From CAVQBJ01 sp963724405 (lineage in GTDB: Bacteria > Actinomycetota > Thermoleophilia > Solirubrobacterales > Solirubrobacteraceae): DNA of 64,000 nt. This document shows positions 59,716 to 64,000 of this stretch, in pieces. The notes under the pieces are model-generated. The model did not search any database. It saw only the letters and a list, made by a program, of their open reading frames with translations, and was not told the DNA's origin. The translations under genes and the position numbers were made by a program. Position 1 is the stretch's first letter, and every line of letters begins with the position of its first letter. The stretch spans positions 186,001 through 250,000 of the forward strand of contig CAVRUQ010000016.1 in the NCBI GenBank assembly GCA_963724405.1, written 5' to 3'.

Positions 59716-60867
59716 TCAGGCGGGCGCCGCGCTGGCGTGCGTGTGGCGGAGATCCTGCTCGGGGTCGATCTCCCACCGGCGGGCGATCTCGACGAGCTCG
59801 GGGCGCAGGGACCACGCGTCGGCGCGCTCGTCGCCCGTGTGATCGGGGCTGGCGCCCTTCAGCGCCATGCAGCCCGCGTTGTCGCCGATCGCCCGGATGG
59901 CGCTGACGTCCTCGTCGCTCAGGCGCAGCTCCTGCGGCAGCGCGGCGAGATCGCGGCGCTTGTCCTCCACCGGCCGCGCCTCGGGGCCCGATTCCTGGAT
60001 GAGTGTCGGGGCGACGCAGTGCACCGCCGGGTGGGCGAGATCCCATTGGCAGGCGAGCTGCAGCAGCGTCAGCCCGTTGCGCTCGGCGGTGGGGCGCATC
60101 CGCTCCAGGCGCGCGCAGCCCTCCTCCACCCAGCCGGCGGGGCGGAAGCTGCGGTGGTCGCCGGGCACGAACACGTGACCCGGGCGCACGTCGTCGTGGA
60201 AGAGACCGCCGTAGTCGACGACGCGCGCGATGACCTTGACATCGTTGGCCGCCGCGGCCCCGAGGACCAGCTCGCCCGGCCACGGCTCGAGCGGGTTGAG
60301 GATCAGCATGGCCCAGTCGATCACGTCGCCGTAGCGCTCGACGCAGTCGATGAAGTCGAGCGTGAAGCCGTTCGCCGGCCCCGGGGCGACGCCGACCAGG
60401 CGGGTCAGGCCGTCCTCGCGCAGGCGGGTCATCGCCTCCCACACGGCCGGGTCGCCGTAGCCGATGCGGTCGGGGTTGTGAAGGAGCAAGAGGTCGAAGT
60501 GGTCGCTGCCGCAGCGCTCCAGGCTGCGCTCGGTGGCCATCCGCAGGTAGTCGAGGTACCGGTCGGGGCCGCGCAGTCGTGGATCGGTGAAGCGGGGATA
60601 GCCCTTCGGCCCGTCGCGCTCCCCCTCGTAGAAGTCGTGGCCGACCGCCCCGACGAGGCAGTAGGACTCCCGGCCGCGTCCCGCCAGCGCCCGGCCGAGG
60701 AGGATGTCCGCGTCGCCGGTGCCGTAGACGTCGGCGGTCAGTACGGTGGCGATGTCCGCGCCGGGCGCGAGCAGCGCCTGCAGGCGCTCGTCGTCGAGCG
60801 CCTCGCCGAAGCGCATGAAGCGACCGCCGCTCCAGGTGCCCGCGGCGGTGTGCGTCGGATCGATCAC
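59716..60867 (-). CDS. Aldo/keto reductase family oxidoreductase
   Basis: This 383-residue protein has aldo/keto reductase-like parts: TADVYGTGDADILLGRAL, CLVGAVGHDFYEGERDG, RCGSDHFDLLLLHNPDRIGYGDPAVWEAM and LVGVAPGPANGF. The length is above the usual 320, with an extra C-terminal part. GTG 60867 follows a TAGCAT box 7 bases upstream. The substrate is unknown. Confidence 0.82.
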   Translation of the reverse strand: MIDPTHTAAGTWSGGRFMRFGEALDDERLQALLAPGADIATVLTADVYGTGDADILLGRALAGRGRESYCLVGAVGHDFYEGERDGPKGYPRFTDPRLRGPDRYLDYLRMATERSLERCGSDHFDLLLLHNPDRIGYGDPAVWEAMTRLREDGLTRLVGVAPGPANGFTLDFIDCVERYGDVIDWAMLILNPLEPWPGELVLGAAAANDVKVIARVVDYGGLFHDDVRPGHVFVPGDHRSFRPAGWVEEGCARLERMRPTAERNGLTLLQLACQWDLAHPAVHCVAPTLIQESGPEARPVEDKRRDLAALPQELRLSDEDVSAIRAIGDNAGCMALKGASPDHTGDERADAWSLRPELVEIARRWEIDPEQDLRHTHASAAPA

Positions 60868-60874
60868 GCCCGAG

Positions 60875-60880
60875 ATGCTA
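60875..60880 (-). promoter_or_regulatory. -10 box TAGCAT, leaderless-type promoter
   Basis: On the minus strand TAGCAT ends 7 bases before GTG 60867 of the aldo/keto reductase gene. It overlaps the end of the upstream gene. Confidence 0.5.
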
Positions 60881-61771
60881 CGCACCATCGTCGCCCGACG
60901 ATCGGGGGTTGCTACGGATGCCGGCCCCGTGCCGGCCCCGGGGCGGACCGAAGCCGCTCGCCGTGCGCGCGCGCAGCGCGGCCTCCAGGCGCTCGAGCGC
61001 GTGCCGGAGCACGTCGGGGTCCGGCGCCGGCGCGCCCGCGTCGGTCGCGCGTGCGACGCCCTCCTGCAGGTCGCCCAGCTCGGCGAGGCGCGCACGGAGG
61101 TCGTCGCGGCCCTCGCCCTCGAGCTCGGGCAGCCCGACCGCGTACGCGGCCCGCAACTCCCAGGCGGCGTGCTGCAGGCGGCCCTCGTCGAGGTCCAGGC
61201 GGGCCCGCAGGGCGAACTCCTCCACCGCGAGCGCGTTGTGCAGCCCGCCGAGCAGCAGCGCGAGGCGCTCCTGCGGGCGCAGCGCGGCGGTGCGGCGGAC
61301 GCGCCGGCGGACCGCCATCAGCTCTCGCGCCTGCAGCCAGCGCCCGTCGGCGACGGCTTCGCCGTCGCCGTACCCGGCCCGCAGCACGAGCGCCTGGGCG
61401 GCCGTGACCTCGTGCACGCCCGGATCGGCCGCCGCGATGCGCTGCGCGAACAGGACGCGGTTGAGGACCGCCAGGGCCGCGTGCACGGTCTCCTCGTCGG
61501 CGCGATGGACCCAGGCGCGCGCCGCCGGCTCGCCGTCCACCGGGGTCGCGTCGATGATCGTCGCGCGGGCCGTCGCGACCGGCGCCGGATCGGGCGTCGC
61601 CGGGCGAGTGGCGCGTCGCCCGCCCAGCAGATGCCGCCGCGGCGCGCCGAGGGTGGCGAGCACGACGACATGCTGCGGGTGGCCCTCCTTGTCTCGAAGG
61701 AGGTAGCGCGCGTCGGCCGGGCCGAGCGCCCACGGGTACTCCGCCTGAACGAAGGAGAACAGTGCCACCAC
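60878..61771 (-). CDS. Hypothetical protein, 297 residues
   Basis: No family is recognised. The protein begins VVALFSFVQAEYPWALGPADARYLLRDKEGHPQHVVVLATLG, an alpha/beta-like start, and is helical and charged afterwards, including LLGGLHNALAVEEFALRARLDLDEGRLQHAAWELRAAYAVGL. GTG 61771 follows a TACCGT box 6 bases upstream. It ends 10 bp before the aldo/keto reductase gene and may share its transcript. Confidence 0.65.
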   Translation of the reverse strand: MVALFSFVQAEYPWALGPADARYLLRDKEGHPQHVVVLATLGAPRRHLLGGRRATRPATPDPAPVATARATIIDATPVDGEPAARAWVHRADEETVHAALAVLNRVLFAQRIAAADPGVHEVTAAQALVLRAGYGDGEAVADGRWLQARELMAVRRRVRRTAALRPQERLALLLGGLHNALAVEEFALRARLDLDEGRLQHAAWELRAAYAVGLPELEGEGRDDLRARLAELGDLQEGVARATDAGAPAPDPDVLRHALERLEAALRARTASGFGPPRGRHGAGIRSNPRSSGDDGA

Positions 61772-61777
61772 CGGGCC

Positions 61778-61783
61778 ACGGTA
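61778..61783 (-). promoter_or_regulatory. -10 box TACCGT, leaderless-type promoter
   Basis: On the minus strand TACCGT ends 6 bases before GTG 61771 of the hypothetical gene. Confidence 0.5.
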
Positions 61784-61871
61784 GCCCGTGGCGTGGTCGA
61801 TCGCGCGATGGCCCGGGCGCGATACGCTCTGCCGGTCGCCGCCGTCCCACCCGACCAGGAAGCGAAGGAGC

Positions 61872-62393
61872 ATGGCCAATCAAGACGCCAAGGGAGGCTT
61901 GCGTGAGCGCCTCACTTCCCAGACCGAGGATGCCCTCGGAAAGCTCGCCCAGGATCTGCTCGAGAACCCGCTCGTGAACGGTGCGATCGCGCGTGCCTTC
62001 GACGCCCGCGAGCGGGCGGCCCAGGCGCAGGAGGTGGCGATGGGCGCGCTGAACCTCCCGTCGGCCGCCGACGTCGAGCGCCTGACGCGTCGCCTGCGCT
62101 CGGTGTCCCAGCGCCTGGAGGGGATCGAGGATGCGCTCGACCGCCTCGAGCGGCGCCTCGGTGCGCTCGCCTCCGACGAGGCGCTCGAGGGGCGCATCGC
62201 CGGCCTCGACGAGCAGCTTTCGCTGCTGACCCGGATGGTCGGCGATCTCGGCGAGAGCCTGCCCGGCGTCAGCGCGCCCGTGCCGCAGGCCCAGGAGCGG
62301 CTCGTGGTCGAGGCTTCGCCGGAGACCGCCGGCGCGTCGCGGCGCTCCAAGCCGGCGCGGGCGACGGCGGCCTCGCACTCAGCCGCCGACTGA
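61872..62393 (+). CDS. Coiled-coil hypothetical protein
   Basis: This 173-residue protein is mostly helical, with a coiled coil (DVERLTRRLRSVSQRLEGIEDALDRLERRLGAL) in the middle and a disordered Ala/Ser end. Start ATG 61872 has AAGGAG very close upstream and a TACGCT box (61823-61828) that gives a leader of about 37 nt. No family is recognised. Its last 15 bp overlap the phosphorylase gene on the other strand. Confidence 0.65.
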   Translation: MANQDAKGGLRERLTSQTEDALGKLAQDLLENPLVNGAIARAFDARERAAQAQEVAMGALNLPSAADVERLTRRLRSVSQRLEGIEDALDRLERRLGALASDEALEGRIAGLDEQLSLLTRMVGDLGESLPGVSAPVPQAQERLVVEASPETAGASRRSKPARATAASHSAAD

Positions 62394-63122
62394 GGGGCCG
62401 CCGCCCGAGAGCGCGGCGATCGCGATCGCACCCATTGTCTCGGCCGCGGCGAGCAGGTCGTCGTCGCCGATGCGCTCGCGCGGAGCGTCCGGGTGCAGGA
62501 CGTCGCTGACGACGAGCAGGCAGCCGGCGGCGATAGAGCGGCGTTCCGCGACGGCGAACAGTGCCGCGCACTCCATCTCGACGGCGAGCGCCCCGTTGCT
62601 CGCCCAGGCGAGGTTGCGCGCCGCGTCGGGCTCGTAGAAGAGGTCGGTGCTCACGACCGCTCCGGCGTGCAGCGGGTGCCCGGGCCGAGGTGGGTCCGCG
62701 TGGGCGGCGCCGAGGGCGTCGCCCAGCGCGCCGTCGCCGTGCACCCGCCCGCTGAATCCGAGCGCCCGGCTCGTGCCGTCGGCGACGATCGCCTCGCGCG
62801 CGAGCACGAGGTCGCCGAGGCGCAGCGGTGGTCGCAGCGCGCCGCAGGTGCCGACGCGCACGGCGGCGCGGACGCCGAGGTCGGCGAGCTCCTCGATCAC
62901 GATCGCGGCGCTCGGGCCACCCATCCCCGTGCTCTGGATCGTCAGCGGGGCGCCGTCGGGCGCGCCGCCGGTGTACCCCCACAGGCCGCGATGGTGGTTG
63001 AACATCTTCGGCTCGGTGAGGAGCGCCTGCGCGAGCGCGAGCGCACGGCCGGGGTCGCCGGGCAGGAGCACGCGCTCGGCGAGCGGCGCGGTCGGACGGA
63101 GGTGCAGGCAGGAGTCGATCAC
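62379..63122 (-). CDS. Purine-nucleoside/uridine phosphorylase family protein
   Basis: This 247-residue protein has phosphorylase motifs: VLLPGDPGRALALAQ (phosphate site), TIQSTGMGGPSAAIVIEEL, VRVGTCGALRP and ALAVEMECAALFAVAERR, as in PNP/UDP family 1 enzymes. It splits nucleosides with phosphate in the salvage pathway. GTG 63122 is used; the start is not certain because no ribosome binding site or -10 box is well placed. Confidence 0.88.
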   Translation of the reverse strand: MIDSCLHLRPTAPLAERVLLPGDPGRALALAQALLTEPKMFNHHRGLWGYTGGAPDGAPLTIQSTGMGGPSAAIVIEELADLGVRAAVRVGTCGALRPPLRLGDLVLAREAIVADGTSRALGFSGRVHGDGALGDALGAAHADPPRPGHPLHAGAVVSTDLFYEPDAARNLAWASNGALAVEMECAALFAVAERRSIAAGCLLVVSDVLHPDAPRERIGDDDLLAAAETMGAIAIAALSGGGPSVGG

Positions 63123-63261
63123 GGAGCGGTCTGGCGCGGCGGGCCGCCCCCGGCCGGCGGTGAGGTGACTGTAATGGAGCCCGCGTGAAAAGCTGTCGCC
63201 ATCGCGACACGAGGCCCGCCGCTCGGTGCCCGAGCCGGTCGCATCGACAGAGGAGACAGAC

Positions 63262-63687
63262 ATGGCAGCCACGTTCAACTCGGCCAAGGAGTTCCGCGAG
63301 GTCTTCGATCGCCTCTTCACCCTGATGAGCGAGGACGAGGAGATGGGGCCGGCGCTGCGCGACGCCGACGTCCCCCAGCGGTTCGAGTTCGAGGATCTCG
63401 ACCTCGTCTTCAACGTGCGCGCGGGCCGTCCCGACGAGGGCGTGAACCTGTACTGGGAATGGACCGACGACGTGGACTGGCAGCCGAAGGTCCGCATGAC
63501 GATGTCGTCGGAGACCGCGAACAAGTACTTCCAGGGCAAGGAGAACATCGCCCTGGCCATCGCTCGGCGGCGGATCAAGACCGGGGGGGACGTCAAGGCC
63601 TCGCTCGCCCTCATCCCGATCACGAAGCCGGTGTACCCGCAGTACCGTGCGATGGTGACCGCCGAATATCCGCATCTCGCGGTGTAG
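63262..63687 (+). CDS. SCP2-like sterol/lipid-binding domain protein
   Basis: This 141-residue protein fits the SCP2-type fold: DLVFNVRAGRPDEGVNLYWEWTDDVDWQPKVRMTMSSETANKYFQGKENIALAIARRRIKTGGDVKASLAL. SCP2-like proteins bind hydrophobic ligands such as fatty acyl chains or sterols. GAGGAGAC upstream supports ATG 63262. It is divergent from the phosphorylase gene. Confidence 0.72.
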   Translation: MAATFNSAKEFREVFDRLFTLMSEDEEMGPALRDADVPQRFEFEDLDLVFNVRAGRPDEGVNLYWEWTDDVDWQPKVRMTMSSETANKYFQGKENIALAIARRRIKTGGDVKASLALIPITKPVYPQYRAMVTAEYPHLAV

Positions 63688-63717
63688 GTTCCGGTGTCGC
63701 CGTCGCCGGGCGCCCGG

Positions 63718-63752
63718 TTGACACCGCCATGGGCGGGGAGTAGAGATACCGT
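63718..63752 (+). promoter_or_regulatory. Promoter TTGACA with TAGAGA or TACCGT
   Basis: A perfect -35 box TTGACA (63718-63723) is followed 17 bp later by TAGAGA (63741-63746). TACCGT (63747-63752) lies 7 bases before ATG 63760, at leaderless spacing, but 23 bp from the -35 box. Either could be the -10 box. Confidence 0.5.
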
Positions 63753-63759
63753 CAACCGG

Positions 63760-63972
63760 ATGTACACCGACCTGAGAGTGGGCGGCTCGCCGCCCGCGAG
63801 GCGCCGTCGGTCACAGGGCGAGCGCCGCAGGTCGACGCAGCGGGCCGATCCGCCCGCAGGCGGCGGGGACCATCGTTTCCCGCCGCCGATGCTGTTCGGA
63901 ACGGCCGCCCGGCCGCGCCGTGGCCCGGTGGGGCGCACCGACACCCCGGCCCTCGCCGACGGCGGCCCGTGA
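63760..63972 (+). CDS. Hypothetical protein, 70 residues
   Basis: This 70-residue Arg/Pro-rich protein (MYTDLRVGGSPPARRRRSQGERRRSTQ) looks disordered. It is supported by the promoter just upstream and by a GTGA overlap with a following gene. No family is recognised. Confidence 0.5.
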   Translation: MYTDLRVGGSPPARRRRSQGERRRSTQRADPPAGGGDHRFPPPMLFGTAARPRRGPVGRTDTPALADGGP

Positions 63973-64000
63973 GCGAGCTCGACCTGAACACCGTCGCCCG
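63969..64000 (+). CDS. Start of a gene that continues past the window
   Basis: GTG 63969 overlaps the stop codon of the 70-residue gene (GTGA). The visible residues read VSELDLNTVA. Nothing can be said about function. Confidence 0.45.
   Translation, partial: MSELDLNTVA

Noticed and set aside
56522..60442. 1306-residue open frame on the minus strand
   Set aside because: It runs through the opposite strand of the beta-oxidation genes and the sirtuin gene with shifting composition. It is an artefact of few stop codons.

Overview
The window is a continuous piece of a very GC-rich (roughly 70% or more) bacterial chromosome. Genes sit on both strands with almost no spacing. The gene set points to Actinomycetota, and within it probably the class Thermoleophilia (Solirubrobacterales or relatives). 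The clues are an actinobacterial-type integration host factor homologue, HemQ-type haem synthesis, CdaR/PucR- and CGNR-type regulators, MMPL and YrbE-like lipid transport proteins, and many promoters that place a -10 box 6-8 bases before the start codon. The class-level placement is inference from gene content. There is no rRNA, and I recognised no tRNA, insertion sequence, prophage or CRISPR array.

Layout. 1-4.0 kb: end of a family III CoA-transferase, a MerR regulator, a nitrilase-TetR pair with its own operator, and a run of small membrane proteins. 4.0-8.5 kb: DegV, an NAD-dependent epimerase, a BolA-glutaredoxin pair facing an A-type Fe-S carrier, two unknown small genes and an NTF2-like protein. 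8.5-15.6 kb: a bicupin, a membrane-anchored clan GH-A-like hydrolase, a methyltransferase, a diguanylate cyclase, a secreted alpha/beta hydrolase and a small membrane protein. 15.6-27.3 kb: HemQ, a glycosyltransferase/flippase-like fusion, a GIY-YIG protein, B12-dependent methionine synthase, type III glutamine synthetase and a divergent CdaR/PucR regulator. 27.3-35.6 kb: a lipoprotein, then a lipid-transport-like operon (two MlaE permeases, an MlaF ATPase, an MMPL transporter, a redoxin-like protein and a B3/B4 protein). 35.7-37.3 kb: an IHF-like protein and a 1.1-kb non-coding repeat region with three copies of a long hairpin in G-rich DNA. 37.3-41.2 kb: a serine-palmitoyltransferase-like enzyme divergent from a GNAT protein resembling bacterial ceramide synthase, then an AlkA-like glycosylase. 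41.1-43.9 kb: a thiamine-precursor ABC importer under a TPP riboswitch. 43.9-54.5 kb: CGNR regulator, MoxR/VWA pair, EVE protein, ArsA-like ATPase, C5-epimerase-like protein, lipoprotein and small proteins. 54.5-59.7 kb: acyl-CoA dehydrogenase, a fibronectin-like secreted protein, a split beta-oxidation enzyme and a sirtuin. 59.7-64 kb: oxidoreductase, nucleoside phosphorylase, SCP2-like protein and the start of another operon.

How the parts connect. Acyl-CoA metabolism recurs: CoA-transferase, acyl-CoA dehydrogenase, hydroxyacyl-CoA dehydrogenase/enoyl-CoA hydratase and sirtuin. Two loci 53 kb apart (nitrilase-TetR and acyl-CoA dehydrogenase) carry the same 16-bp palindrome at the same distance from matching promoters, so they are probably one regulon. 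Lipid building and transport form a second theme: the SPT-like/ceramide-synthase-like pair, the MlaE/MlaF/MMPL operon and the GT4/LPG-synthase-like fusion. Seventeen genes have a TANNNT box 6-8 bases before the start codon, so leaderless translation seems common. These points come from reading the sequence; no database search was run.
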